Origin: Blautia coccoides
Lineage (GTDB): Bacteria > Bacillota > Clostridia > Lachnospirales > Lachnospiraceae
DNA: 64,000 nt
Direction of reading: 5' to 3'
NCBI RefSeq assembly: GCF_034355335.1
Contig: NZ_CP136422.1
Location: 77,001 to 141,000, forward strand
Shown: positions 1 to 8,751 of the stretch, one piece after another
Layout: each line of letters opens with the position of its first letter
Numbering within the stretch: the stretch's first letter is position 1
Program-made: the position numbers and the translations under genes
The notes under the pieces: model-generated
What the model was told of the DNA's origin: nothing
Database searches by the model: none
The model's input: the letters and a program-made list of their open reading frames with translations, nothing else

Positions 1-1729
1 CAGGAAACTCCAGCTCATCCACAAAGCAGTCCTGAAATTCAGGTGAAGCGGCCAGTTCTACAAATGATATCTCCTTTGCCAGGATATCAGAATAGAACAG
101 TTCCTCCCTGTTGATGAGTGCTATTTTGGAACCTTCACCGGCGGCGTTGCCCACAGGCACGATCCTTTCCTTCAGGCATATGGGTATGAGTCCGATATCA
201 CATGCGCTCTTGGGATTCATATAATTCCCAAAGGCACCGGCAATATATACATGCGCGATCTGGTCAGTTGTTATGCCCAGTTCTTTCTGGAGAAGCTGAA
301 TGCCGGCGGCAATGGCAGCTTTGGCAAGCTGTACCTCCCGCACATCCTTTTGACTGAGGTAAACAGGGCTGCCGTTTCCACTTTCTTCTGCAGCAACCAG
401 GGTAAAGGATGCAGTGCCGTCCTCTGTCAGAAGCTTTCCTGACTCATCTATGATACCTGCTTTTCTCAGGCAGGCGATCAGGTCGATCAGCCCGGAACCG
501 CAGATACCGATGGCTTTTTTGCTGCCCACGGTCGTATAGTTCCAAGTACCTTCACGGTATTCCACGTGGTCAACTGCGCCGGACGCGCCTCTCATGCCGC
601 ATTCGATCTTGGCACCCTCAAAGGCGGGGCCTGCGGCTGTGGAACAGGCGGCCAGACGGTCTTTATTGCCGAGAACCATCTCGCCGTTGGTTCCGATATC
701 GATCATCAGAGATATCTCCTCCTGCTGATCCGGGCGGATGCAGAGCAGACAGCCCATAGTATCAGCGCCTACGAAGCCTGCCACGTCAGGAAGCAGGATG
801 AGCTGCCCTTTGGGATGGATATGAAGGTCATATTCAGAGGCTTTCAAAAATAGAAGCTGACTGATGGCCGGATTGTAGGGGGCATGTACCAGCGCTCCCG
901 GGGAGATGCCCAGAAACAGATGATGCATACAGGTGTTGCCTACAATACAGGTCTGGTAAATACAGCCTGTGCTGATGCCTGACTTTTCGGCCAGTGTATC
1001 CAGAATGGTCTGGACAGTCTGGCGGATACAAGAGCTTAAATTTTCAGTTCCGTTTTCAAGTGCGTAGTTGGCGCGCATGATCACATCGGCACCATACTGG
1101 GCCTGGGGATTCATGCTGCTCTCAACAGCCAGAACCCTGCCTGTGCGCGCGTCCATCAGATATCCCACCACCGTGGTGGTTCCGATATCAAATGCGGCCA
1201 GATATCCTTTGATAGGTTCTTTCTGCAGATCCAGAAGAGTGTCCCCGGAAACTGCCGCATACCAGGTATCAGTCTCCTTGAGCATTTCGTACAGTCCGGA
1301 GGCTGTTTCCAGATCCGGTCTGAGATGTTCCATGCTCTCTCCAAAGGATTCCTCCAGTGCCAGTTTCAGGCGGTCCCAGTCGGACAGATTATCCCCGGGT
1401 TTTACCTTGCGGATATGTGTCCTGCCGAAACGGAGCAGAGGGTGGAGTGGTACCGGACGGGAGAAGCCTTCAGCCAGTATAGCGTGTTCTTTTTCTCTCA
1501 CAAGGGTGTCAACTGTCATATCCCCGGTGATCTTGGTCTGACAGGCTTTCAGAATGCCGGTCACGGGACCGCTTGTCACGTGTACCATGCATTTTCCGCA
1601 GGTGCCCTGCCCGCCGCAGGGGGCATCCGGATCCAGGCCGGCCTGACGCTGCGCCTGCAGCACAGTAGTGCCTTCTTCTGCCAGGATGCTTTTACCTTCA
1701 CGGATAAAAGTTACTTCATGTGTTTTCAA
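1..1729 (-). CDS. Corrinoid activation protein, RACo/RamA type (ASKHA, DUF4445), 3' end cut by window
   Basis: This is predicted to reductively reactivate the corrinoid cofactor of a methyl-transfer protein at the cost of ATP. The N-terminus is a 2Fe-2S ferredoxin domain with C38, C44 and C47 (C-x5-C-x2-C) and a fourth Cys at 63. The ASKHA ATPase domain follows, with FDIGTTTVVG near residue 180 and GICGSGLIDL near 410. The last visible residues (EFQDCFVDELEFP) match the usual end of the family, so only a few residues are probably missing. The chosen start is TTG at 1729, which follows a GGGGGA ribosome site; the ATG 7 bases upstream of it is out of frame and stops at once. It has its own promoter, separate from the alpha-galactosidase gene upstream. 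The likely client is the corrinoid protein at 4244-4876. Confidence 0.88.
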   Translation of the reverse strand, partial: MKTHEVTFIREGKSILAEEGTTVLQAQRQAGLDPDAPCGGQGTCGKCMVHVTSGPVTGILKACQTKITGDMTVDTLVREKEHAILAEGFSRPVPLHPLLRFGRTHIRKVKPGDNLSDWDRLKLALEESFGESMEHLRPDLETASGLYEMLKETDTWYAAVSGDTLLDLQKEPIKGYLAAFDIGTTTVVGYLMDARTGRVLAVESSMNPQAQYGADVIMRANYALENGTENLSSCIRQTVQTILDTLAEKSGISTGCIYQTCIVGNTCMHHLFLGISPGALVHAPYNPAISQLLFLKASEYDLHIHPKGQLILLPDVAGFVGADTMGCLLCIRPDQQEEISLMIDIGTNGEMVLGNKDRLAACSTAAGPAFEGAKIECGMRGASGAVDHVEYREGTWNYTTVGSKKAIGICGSGLIDLIACLRKAGIIDESGKLLTEDGTASFTLVAAEESGNGSPVYLSQKDVREVQLAKAAIAAGIQLLQKELGITTDQIAHVYIAGAFGNYMNPKSACDIGLIPICLKERIVPVGNAAGEGSKIALINREELFYSDILAKEISFVELAASPEFQDCFVDELEFP

Positions 1730-1759
1730 TTTTCATTCCCCCAATTTTGCTATAGAGTA

Positions 1760-1787
1760 AGTATAACAGAAAAGACCGCGACAGTAA
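1760..1787 (-). promoter_or_regulatory. Predicted promoter of the corrinoid activase gene
   Basis: Read on the minus strand, TTACTG and TATACT are separated by 16 bp. The -35 side overlaps the terminator stem of the preceding alpha-galactosidase gene, so termination and new initiation are packed into about 40 bp. Confidence 0.5.
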
Positions 1788-1799
1788 ACTGCCGCGGTC
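1770..1799 (-). terminator. Rho-independent terminator after the GH36 gene
   Basis: On the minus strand GACCGCG-GCAG, loop TTTA, CTGT-CGCGGTC is followed by TTTT. It lies about 28 bp after the alpha-galactosidase stop codon. Confidence 0.7.
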
Positions 1800-1827
1800 A
1801 AGTTATGAAAAATTTTATGGGTAATAA

Positions 1828-4020
1828 TTAGGATTCTTTTACCAGATGCAGGTTCCAGCTCTGGTATTCCGTCTCAGGTACAGGCATGGGAAGCCCCGCA
1901 TCCATGAGAGCGGCTCCTAAATAGCTCTCATCACCTATGCGGTACATGGCGTCAGGATCCAGTCCACGCAGGCGGATACAGGTAAAAAGGTTATTTGCAG
2001 TGAGCTTTGTGGAGACGACTCCAAGCAGTGCCTCACTCATATTCTCATTTACAAATTCCCATACGGTGTACTCCTCATTTTCATAAGGACTGGCCAGACG
2101 GTAATAGGTGCCGTCCTGGATCAGGGAATAATATTCTTTGAATGACCGGATCTGTTCCCTGACCTCTTCTTTTTCACAGTCAGTCAGCTTTGCCGGGTCC
2201 AGTTCGTAGCCAAAAGTGCCTGCCATAGCCACAGTGGCTCTCGTTGCCAGAGAGGCAGCCCTGCCGGTCTGGTGGTTAGGGGAAGCGGATACATGGGCAC
2301 CCATGGTACTTACAGGATAGGCGAAGGAGGTGCCGTACTGTATCTTCAGACGCTCGATGGCATCGGTGTCGTCGCTGGTCCAGATCTGAGGGGTATAGTA
2401 CAACATGCCTGCGTCAAATCTTCCGCCGCCGCCGCTGCATCCCTCAATGAGCATATGGGGATAGCGCTGGTTTAGGTTCTCCAGGAATTCATAAAGCCCA
2501 AGGACGTATCTGTGTGCTGTCTCACCCTGCCGGTCCGCCGGAAGGGCAGTGCTGAAGATATCCCCGATACTGCGGTTAAAATCCCACTTCAGATAATCCA
2601 CCTCAGCGTTGTCAAGGACATCACACATCATGTTGAAGATGTGATCGCGCACTTCCCTGCGGGAGAAGTCCAGTACGAGCTGGTAGCGGCTCCTCACAGG
2701 ATCTTTCTCAGGCACTTTGAATGCCCAGTCGGGATGTGCCCGGTATAGATCACTGTCCTCAGAGATACATTCAGGCTCGAACCAAATGCCGAATTTGAGT
2801 CCAAGGGCATGGATGCGGTGGGAAAGGTCCTTTAAGGTGCAGCCCAGTTTCTTTTCATTTACGATCCAGTCACCAAGGCCGGAGGTGTCGCTGTCACGTT
2901 TGCCGAACCATCCGTCGTCCATGACAAACAGCTCCACACCCATCTCTTTGGCTTGTTCCGCCATTTCCACCAGCTTGTCCCCTGTGAAATCAAAGTAGGT
3001 GCCTTCCCAGTTGTTGATGAGAACAGGGCGGCGGGCCTTTTTGTACTCGCCTCTACAGAGGTTATTGCGGATTGCCCGGTGGAAACGGTGGCTGATGGCT
3101 TCCAGACCGTCTGCGCTGTAGACCATGGCGGCTTCCGGTGCGTGGAAAGCTTCGCCGTTTTCCAGTTTACAGCAGAAGTTATCCGGATGGATACCCATGA
3201 GAAATCTGGTCTGTCCGCTCTGGTCTTTTTCTGCCTCAGCCAGGAAATCACCGCTGTACAGGAAGGAAAAACCGTAACAGTCTCCGTTGGTCTCTGTGGT
3301 GTCTGGGGCTGCCAGGATCACAAAGGGGTTGTAGTGGTGGCTGGAAGCTCCTCTGGTGCTGCCCACAGACTGAATGCCGTGGTGTACCTGCGAGCGGGAA
3401 AGCAGACGCTCCATAGCATGACGTCCGTAAAAGCTGATAAAGTCAAAGCTGCCATACTGGAAATCTGTACATGTGCTCATGATGCGCTCCAGATAAACAG
3501 GGGACTCTCCTTTATTTTCCACAGTTACGCTTCTGGTAATAATGTCCTTTTCTTCCAGAACTCCGTAATAGAGATGAACAAAAATCTTCTCTGTGCTGTC
3601 TTTCAGTGTGATGACCAGGGTGTCCGCAGTGTCTTCGTCCAGTGCGTAGAATGCGGGCAGACCCGGCAGGGAATATTTTCCTTCCATGATCTGAGCGGAT
3701 TCGTATCGGAACTCACAGGAGGAAGCACCGGATGCGTAACGGATCCGTACAGCACTCTCCCTGTAGTCACCGTTTCCGTATGTGGGAAACTCCTGGGGAA
3801 GGGTGTCAAGGGAATAGGCACGATTATCGCCTGCCGCGTAAGGATTGCCGGAAAATCCCCGGTCTCGTCCTGCATTCAGATAGGAGTAATCAAATACCTG
3901 TGTCCTTTTTCCAAACCATGTGTGTACCAGAAATCCCAGATCATCCACTTTCATCTGGTACATACTGTTTTTGGTGAGCAGGGTAAATAATTTTCCGGTA
4001 GTGTCTTTCTTGATAGCCAT
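1828..4020 (-). CDS. GH36 alpha-galactosidase
   Basis: This enzyme hydrolyses terminal alpha-1,6-galactosyl residues of melibiose, raffinose and similar sugars. It has 730 residues, the normal length for bacterial tetrameric GH36 enzymes, and no signal peptide, so it should act in the cytoplasm on imported sugars. The catalytic nucleophile is D480 in LKWDFNR and the acid/base motif SDDTDA starts at about 549. CSGGGGRFD, GIWFEPE and GAHVSASPNHQ are also present. The start is supported by GAAGGAG upstream. It has its own promoter and terminators on both sides, so it is a single-gene unit placed between the corrinoid protein and activase genes. It is a paralogue of the enzyme at 27730-30021. Confidence 0.95.
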   Translation of the reverse strand: MAIKKDTTGKLFTLLTKNSMYQMKVDDLGFLVHTWFGKRTQVFDYSYLNAGRDRGFSGNPYAAGDNRAYSLDTLPQEFPTYGNGDYRESAVRIRYASGASSCEFRYESAQIMEGKYSLPGLPAFYALDEDTADTLVITLKDSTEKIFVHLYYGVLEEKDIITRSVTVENKGESPVYLERIMSTCTDFQYGSFDFISFYGRHAMERLLSRSQVHHGIQSVGSTRGASSHHYNPFVILAAPDTTETNGDCYGFSFLYSGDFLAEAEKDQSGQTRFLMGIHPDNFCCKLENGEAFHAPEAAMVYSADGLEAISHRFHRAIRNNLCRGEYKKARRPVLINNWEGTYFDFTGDKLVEMAEQAKEMGVELFVMDDGWFGKRDSDTSGLGDWIVNEKKLGCTLKDLSHRIHALGLKFGIWFEPECISEDSDLYRAHPDWAFKVPEKDPVRSRYQLVLDFSRREVRDHIFNMMCDVLDNAEVDYLKWDFNRSIGDIFSTALPADRQGETAHRYVLGLYEFLENLNQRYPHMLIEGCSGGGGRFDAGMLYYTPQIWTSDDTDAIERLKIQYGTSFAYPVSTMGAHVSASPNHQTGRAASLATRATVAMAGTFGYELDPAKLTDCEKEEVREQIRSFKEYYSLIQDGTYYRLASPYENEEYTVWEFVNENMSEALLGVVSTKLTANNLFTCIRLRGLDPDAMYRIGDESYLGAALMDAGLPMPVPETEYQSWNLHLVKES

Positions 4021-4057
4021 TCGTTGTTCTCCTTCAAAATAGAAATAAAAATAGTGA

Positions 4058-4083
4058 CCGTTAAGTACCGTTCTCGTACCGTT
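4058..4083. promoter_or_regulatory. Three CCGTT direct repeats in the GH36 leader, possible operator
   Basis: On the plus strand CCGTT starts at 4058, 4068 and 4079, the last two within GTACCGTT. The 10-11 bp period puts the copies on one face of the helix. They lie between the predicted -10 and the ribosome site of the alpha-galactosidase gene, where a bound repressor would block transcription. No regulator is assigned. Confidence 0.4.
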
Positions 4084-4106
4084 TCACAGTGTATAGCTCT
4101 GTTTCT

Positions 4107-4134
4107 ATTATAGTGGACAGATGGCAGCGCGTAA
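4107..4134 (-). promoter_or_regulatory. Predicted promoter of GH36 gene
   Basis: On the minus strand a perfect TATAAT lies 16 bp downstream of a weak -35 (TTACGC). The poor -35 suggests dependence on an activator. Confidence 0.5.
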
Positions 4135-4160
4135 ATATGTCATTGTGACAAGAATATAGC

Positions 4161-4201
4161 AAAAAGAGAGAAGAGGCACCTTTCGGCGCCTCCTCCCTCT
4201 T
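4161..4201 (-). terminator. Terminator of the methyltransferase/corrinoid protein unit
   Basis: On the minus strand a GAGG-GAGGAGGCGCC stem with a GAAA loop and a GGTGCCTC-TTCTCTC arm is followed by TTTTT. It ends the corrinoid-protein transcript before the alpha-galactosidase promoter. Confidence 0.85.
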
Positions 4202-4243
4202 TATAGGGTATGCATGACAGATATGGATTTAAGCTTAAATTAG

Positions 4244-4876
4244 TTATGCTACAAGCTCTTTAGCCTTCTGAGCTGCGGAAGCAGCGTCAGCGGTATAAGC
4301 ATCAGCACCGATTTCATCAGCGAATTCCTGAGTAATAGGAGCGCCGCCAACCATAACTTTGATATTGCCGCGGAAATCCTGAGCATTTAAAGCCTCTACA
4401 GTGGCTTTTAATGCAGGCATAGTTGTGGTCAGAAGAGCAGAGCATCCAACGATCTTAACATCCGGATTAGCTTTGATGGTCTCAACAAATTTCTCTGTAG
4501 GTACATCAACGCCTAAGTCGATAACTTCAAATCCGGCACTCTCGATCATCATAGCAACAAGGTTCTTGCCGATATCATGAAGGTCACCGGCAACAGTTCC
4601 GATTACCATCTTGCCGCATACGCCGGCGCTTCCGCTTGCCAGATGCGGTTTCAGAACCTCAACACCTTTTTTCATAGCACGTGCAGCAACTAACATTTCA
4701 GGAACGAAGATTTCGTTGTTTTTGAAACGCTCACCTACAACGCCCATAGCATCGATCATTGCGTTCAATACGTCTACAGCCTGGCATCCGTCATCCAGTG
4801 CTTCCTGTACCAATCCGCCAACCAGTTTTGCTTTTCCAGCAGCAACAGCATCTGCAACAGCCTGAATCTTACTCAT
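4244..4876 (-). CDS. Corrinoid methyl-carrier protein (MtaC/MtbC/MtgC family)
   Basis: This protein carries the methyl group on a cobalamin-type cofactor between a substrate methyltransferase and the tetrahydrofolate methyltransferase. It has 210 residues. The N-terminal helical cap domain spans about 1-85 and the Rossmann B12-binding domain about 88-210. The base-off motif DLHDIGKN includes H100 as predicted lower cobalt ligand, with later GCSALLTTT and VGGAP loops typical of the family. A GGGAGGAA site precedes the ATG. It is co-transcribed with the methyltransferase gene 89 bp upstream. No substrate-specific methyltransferase of the MttB or MtaB kind is visible, so the methyl donor is unknown. 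Confidence 0.93.
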   Translation of the reverse strand: MSKIQAVADAVAAGKAKLVGGLVQEALDDGCQAVDVLNAMIDAMGVVGERFKNNEIFVPEMLVAARAMKKGVEVLKPHLASGSAGVCGKMVIGTVAGDLHDIGKNLVAMMIESAGFEVIDLGVDVPTEKFVETIKANPDVKIVGCSALLTTTMPALKATVEALNAQDFRGNIKVMVGGAPITQEFADEIGADAYTADAASAAQKAKELVA

Positions 4877-4965
4877 AATAAATTCCTCCCATTTCTTAAA
4901 AAATATATTTTATAGTTTTTATTTTCTTTTTGTGATTCCATTCCTCAACACGTACACATAAATGT

Positions 4966-5784
4966 TTAATTCTTAGGAGCAGGTCCGATCAGTCCTTCAC
5001 GGTAAGCCCCAATGTATTCCATACAGAAATCATCTTCACCCATCAGCGCTTCTGTTGCGTATACAAGTCCCAGCATATCGCGGTTGGTGGGGTCCATAAT
5101 AGCACTGTCAAGTCCTGCGTTCATAGCCAGGATCATGAAGCCGTAATTGATCAGCTTGCGGACAGGAAGATTAAAGGAGATATTGCTGATAGCAGCAGTA
5201 ATGTGGATGTTAGGATATCTCTTTCTCACAGTCTCAATAACTTCAATGTTCATGGCGATTCCGTCTTCAGAGGTACACAGCATTTCTACCAGCGGATCAA
5301 TGTGGATACGGCTGGGGCTGATGTGATACTCTTCTGCTTTGGCCATGATGTTGTCAAATACGCGGAGACGGTCAGCAGCAGACTTCGGAATTCCTGTGTC
5401 ATCGCTCAGAAGTGCGATAACTTCCCAGCCTTTGTTCTCCTCCATTGCCATGATCGGGAAAATGGTGTCGATCTTATTTCCTTCTCCTGATACAGAGTTG
5501 AAAAGTCCGGGCTTATTACAAAACTTATAAGCTTCCTTTAAAACATCGGTGCTGGGGCTGTCTACGGAAATCGGAAGATCCGTAACTTCCTGGATACATT
5601 CGATCATCCATTTTAAAGTTTCAACTTCAACTTCTTCCGGAACAGAAGCACAGCAGTCTATGTAGGTGGCATTGGCAGCGGCCTGCTTTCTGGCGCGCTC
5701 TTTGATGAACTCCGCATCCCTCTCAGCGATGGCTTTTGCAACTGCCGGTATGGAGCCGTTGATTTTTTCCCCAATAATTATCAT
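4966..5784 (-). CDS. Methyltetrahydrofolate:corrinoid methyltransferase (MtgA/AcsE-like)
   Basis: This is a pterin-binding TIM-barrel enzyme of 272 residues. It moves a methyl group between the corrinoid protein and tetrahydrofolate, feeding or draining the Wood-Ljungdahl pathway. The start MIIIGEKINGS, the ISVDSPS strand and ISNISFNLP near residue 200 are typical of DHPS-like methyltransferases. The gene follows a good promoter and an AGGAGGT site with a very short leader, and is first in a two-gene unit with the corrinoid protein. In acetogens such pairs serve O-demethylation or methylamine/betaine demethylation. The present context does not show which. Confidence 0.9.
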   Translation of the reverse strand: MIIIGEKINGSIPAVAKAIAERDAEFIKERARKQAAANATYIDCCASVPEEVEVETLKWMIECIQEVTDLPISVDSPSTDVLKEAYKFCNKPGLFNSVSGEGNKIDTIFPIMAMEENKGWEVIALLSDDTGIPKSAADRLRVFDNIMAKAEEYHISPSRIHIDPLVEMLCTSEDGIAMNIEVIETVRKRYPNIHITAAISNISFNLPVRKLINYGFMILAMNAGLDSAIMDPTNRDMLGLVYATEALMGEDDFCMEYIGAYREGLIGPAPKN

Positions 5785-5818
5785 ATTTGCAAAACCTCCT
5801 GTACAAATTTATAACTCT

Positions 5819-5846
5819 ATTGTACCAAAATGTGCAGAAAGTACAA
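5819..5846 (-). promoter_or_regulatory. Promoter of methyltransferase/corrinoid unit
   Basis: On the minus strand TTGTAC, 16 bp, TACAAT. Transcription should begin about 25-30 bases before the ATG at 5784. Confidence 0.65.
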
Positions 5847-5910
5847 GCCGCAAAAAAGGGGGAATTTCTATGGGTTTTCCTACAAAGTGTAGGAAGGATA
5901 AAAACGCATA

Positions 5911-5952
5911 AAAAATGCGGTAAAACAGGAAAATACCTGGATTTACCGCATT
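5911..5952 (-). terminator. Terminator of the LacI-family gene
   Basis: AATGCGGTAAA at 5914-5924 pairs perfectly with TTTACCGCATT at 5942-5952, with an inner CAGG/CCTG stem. On the minus strand it is followed by a T run. Confidence 0.85.
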
Positions 5953-5971
5953 CGTAATGGTTAAAAATTTG

Positions 5972-6997
5972 TCAATCCGGCGGAAGGACACTTTTTCTCA
6001 CGACCAGCTCCACCGGAAGGCGGATTGCTTTCTCCTCCACTTTCTCTCCGGACAGGAGCCGGAACAGGATTTCTGAGGCTAATTCTCCCTTTCTGGCAAT
6101 GTCCTGATGCATGGTTGTCAGTTTGGGGATGCAGAACTCTGCATAGGGATTGTCATCAAACCCGCACACAGAAATGTCACTGGGCACATGGCATCCGTGT
6201 TCATTCAGATAACCGATCACTTCAAAGGCGAGCTGATCTGCGGTGCAGAACAGCACATATTTCCTGCCGGCCAGTGCCAGAAGAGAATTGTACTGGCTGT
6301 CTCTCCGCCTTTTCTGCGTGTCAAGGACCATGTGCCACTGTTTCTCTGTGCTTATGCCGTGTTCTTTGAGCGCGGTTTTTGCACCGGCTGCTCTCAGCGC
6401 GGAGGAGCCTATCTTGGCATCGGAGATAACCATGATATTGGAAAATCCCGCGTTGATGAGATAGCTTGTCATCTGCCTGCCTGCGCCGATGTCATCCAGG
6501 GTTACGTGATATCCCTTGTCCGGCAGAGGAGCAGTATCTTCCATAAAAGTGTCGATCCCCACTACCGGGCAATCCACTAAAGAGCAGAGCTTTTCGTAGT
6601 TGGTCTTGGACAGTGTGACGGCAATGATCCCTGCCACATTCCAGGAAAGCGCCGTCTTGAAGATATTGTCAAGATTACGGTCTATATAGAGCATCATATA
6701 GTAGCCGGCCCTGCGTATCTCTTCCTCCAGGACACCTATGGTCTGGCTGTAGAAAGGGTCGCCTACGGTTGTCTGGGTGTAGCGTTTTGTTGTGTGGATC
6801 ACCACAATGATCAGCCGGGTTTTGCCTTTTGTCAGAGCTTCAAGTCCCATCTTGGGAACATAATTGTGGTCCTTGAGGGCCTGCTGAATCCGTTCCACGT
6901 TTTCTTTTGACACCTTGCTGGTGCGGCCGTGGATCACGTTGGCAACCGTGGTGGGGCTGACATTCATCATATTGGCTATTTCTTTTATTGTAATCAT
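5972..6997 (-). CDS. LacI-family transcriptional regulator
   Basis: The protein has 341 residues. The N-terminal helix-turn-helix (ITIKEIANMMNVSPTTVANVIHG) and hinge region are those of the LacI/GalR family, followed by a periplasmic-binding-protein-like effector domain from about residue 60. The ATG is preceded by GGGGGT. It is divergent from the alpha-glucoside operon (7394-12661), and two 16-bp palindromes lie in between, so it probably represses that operon. The effector is inferred to be an alpha-glucoside or its breakdown product. Confidence 0.9.
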   Translation of the reverse strand: MITIKEIANMMNVSPTTVANVIHGRTSKVSKENVERIQQALKDHNYVPKMGLEALTKGKTRLIIVVIHTTKRYTQTTVGDPFYSQTIGVLEEEIRRAGYYMMLYIDRNLDNIFKTALSWNVAGIIAVTLSKTNYEKLCSLVDCPVVGIDTFMEDTAPLPDKGYHVTLDDIGAGRQMTSYLINAGFSNIMVISDAKIGSSALRAAGAKTALKEHGISTEKQWHMVLDTQKRRRDSQYNSLLALAGRKYVLFCTADQLAFEVIGYLNEHGCHVPSDISVCGFDDNPYAEFCIPKLTTMHQDIARKGELASEILFRLLSGEKVEEKAIRLPVELVVRKSVLPPD

Positions 6998-7251
6998 CCG
7001 GTTACCCCCAAATGCGGACGGCTTATGCCGTCAGTTGTATAAAAGTTTCTGTCAGGATATGACATAAGTGACGTATCGTAATTTACCTATATTATAGAAT
7101 AGCAGAAACAAGGGAAAATGCAAGAGGTTGTCAGAAAGTTCATCCATTTGTCAGATAAAGAGAAAAGGGGAATGTATATTTTGATGACTGTACAAAGAGT
7201 GATTATGTGCAAAATGTATAATTAAATACTATTTAAATTATATATCGTGAT

Positions 7252-7330
7252 GGTTTTACATAAAACCTATTTACAGATTATGGGTATTGTGCTAATGTTG
7301 ATTATATCAATAGAGGTGTTATACAACACC
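7252..7330. promoter_or_regulatory. Two 16-bp palindromes, predicted LacI-family operators
   Basis: GGTTTTACATAAAACC lies at 7252-7267 and GGTGTTATACAACACC at 7315-7330. Their centres are 63 bp apart, about six helical turns. The second overlaps the predicted -10 of the binding-protein gene. Size, symmetry and position suit LacI-family operators with looping. The 7021-7393 intergenic region otherwise holds only the divergent promoters. Confidence 0.55.
7298..7325 (+). promoter_or_regulatory. Predicted promoter of alpha-glucoside operon
   Basis: TTGATT, 16 bp, TATACA. The -10 lies inside the downstream palindrome. Confidence 0.5.
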
Positions 7331-7393
7331 AACAGTCAAGATGTGACATTTTATGTAAGTATCGTAAAACACCAACAAAAGGAGGAAAAAAGA

Positions 7394-8728
7394 ATGAAAA
7401 GAAAAATTGTAGCAGTAATGCTGAGTACAGCTATGGTGTTCGGTCTGGCGGCATGCGGCAGTGGAAGTGACAAGGAGACCTCCACAGAGGCAGGCGGGGA
7501 AGATAAGCAGGAAGCTGCGGATACCAAGGACGATGCGGACGAAGCGGATGACTCCGGCAGCACCGCAGACAGTGAGACAAAGGAGTCAACAGCGGATGGT
7601 GACCGTGAAGAGATTACCCTGTTCCGTTCTGATGACGGAAACGGCGCTGTGGAGGCAGTGATCGATGGCTTTGAAAAATCCCAGGATAAATATAAAGTAA
7701 AATGGGTGACAGCATCCAATGATACGGACCAGACAAGAAGCCAGTTAAATACAGCGTTCTCAGCGGGAAGTTCTGAATATGACCTGGTATCTATTGATAC
7801 TGTTTGGGCAGGTGACATGGCTGCAGCAGGTTATATCGAACCCCTGGACAGCTACATGAAGGATGCAAAGAGAAGCCCGGCAGATTACAACAAAGGTTCC
7901 ATCCAGGCCGGTACATATAATGCCAAGACATATGCGCTGCCGCTGTATCCTGACTTTGGAGTTATCTATTTCAGAAGTGATATTGTTTCTGAGGAGGACG
8001 CAGCCAAATTACGAAGCGGAGATTTCACATGGGATGACCTGCTTGCCATGGCTGAAACATATAAGGGACAGGGTGGTACCAAGACAGGATTTACATTCCA
8101 GGCAAACCAGTATGAAGGCCTTGTCTGCAATGCAAATGAATATACAGCCAACTTTACGGATGTAAAAGGCGGGCTGGAAGTTATGAAGAAGATCGTTGAT
8201 TCTGACGCAACACCGGATGATATTCTGGTTTATCAGGAATCTGAAGCAGCTAATAGTTATGTAAACGGCGAAACTGTATTTTCACGTAACTGGCCATACG
8301 TATGGGGCCTGGTGGGAGCAGAAGGCGCAGCGGTAACACAGGACCAGACAGATATCGCTCCGATCCCGGGCGGTTCCTGCATCGGCGGCTGGCTGCTGGC
8401 TATGAATGCCAAGAGCGAACATAAAGAAGGTGCATGGGCATTCCTGGATTACTTCACATCCATGGAAGGACAGAGGATTTTCTGCAGTAAGGGCGGATAT
8501 GTTCCCGGATTTAACGAAGCACTGGAGGATGCTGATGTAAAGGCAGCAAACCAGCTTCTCAGCAAAGAGGGATTCATGAAAGCTCTGGAGAACACAATCG
8601 CAAGACCATCCTCTGACAAATATGAGGAATTATCTGATTCACTGCAGATTTCCATTCACAAATTCTTATCAGGAGAATCTGATCTGGATGCAACCACAAC
8701 AGAAGTGGAAGGACTGCTGGAACAGTAA
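7394..8728 (+). CDS. Sugar ABC transporter substrate-binding lipoprotein (CUT1), alpha-glucoside cluster
   Basis: This extracellular lipoprotein captures oligosaccharides and delivers them to the permeases encoded downstream. It has 444 residues with a lipoprotein signal peptide ending in LAAC (Cys about residue 20), then an acidic Ser/Thr/Glu-rich linker to about residue 75. The binding domain follows, beginning EEITLFRSDDGNG. The start is the ATG at 7394, placed after AAAGGAGGAAAAAAGA. An in-frame ATG at 7247 lies in the operator/promoter region and would bury the signal peptide. The GH13 oligo-1,6-glucosidase at the end of the operon suggests isomaltose-type or related alpha-glucosides. 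Confidence 0.92.
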   Translation: MKRKIVAVMLSTAMVFGLAACGSGSDKETSTEAGGEDKQEAADTKDDADEADDSGSTADSETKESTADGDREEITLFRSDDGNGAVEAVIDGFEKSQDKYKVKWVTASNDTDQTRSQLNTAFSAGSSEYDLVSIDTVWAGDMAAAGYIEPLDSYMKDAKRSPADYNKGSIQAGTYNAKTYALPLYPDFGVIYFRSDIVSEEDAAKLRSGDFTWDDLLAMAETYKGQGGTKTGFTFQANQYEGLVCNANEYTANFTDVKGGLEVMKKIVDSDATPDDILVYQESEAANSYVNGETVFSRNWPYVWGLVGAEGAAVTQDQTDIAPIPGGSCIGGWLLAMNAKSEHKEGAWAFLDYFTSMEGQRIFCSKGGYVPGFNEALEDADVKAANQLLSKEGFMKALENTIARPSSDKYEELSDSLQISIHKFLSGESDLDATTTEVEGLLEQ

Positions 8729-8735
8729 CAGAGAA

Positions 8736-8751
8736 CCGGGTATTTGCCCGG
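8736..8751 (+). terminator. Hairpin between binding-protein and permease genes
   Basis: CCGGG, loop TATTTG, CCCGG. No real T run follows, so it may stabilise the upstream mRNA or cause partial attenuation rather than terminate. Confidence 0.4.

Noticed and set aside
1068..1831. Plus-strand open frames of 157 and 168 codons
   Set aside because: They are antisense to the corrinoid activase, which carries a clear 2Fe-2S motif and ASKHA motifs.
2953..3990. A 345-codon open frame on the plus strand
   Set aside because: It lies opposite the GH36 gene, has no ribosome site and no family motifs; the minus-strand protein has full catalytic signatures.
7247..7393. N-terminal extension of the alpha-glucoside binding protein
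   Set aside because: It overlaps the promoter and operator palindromes and would hide the lipoprotein signal peptide that starts at 7394.
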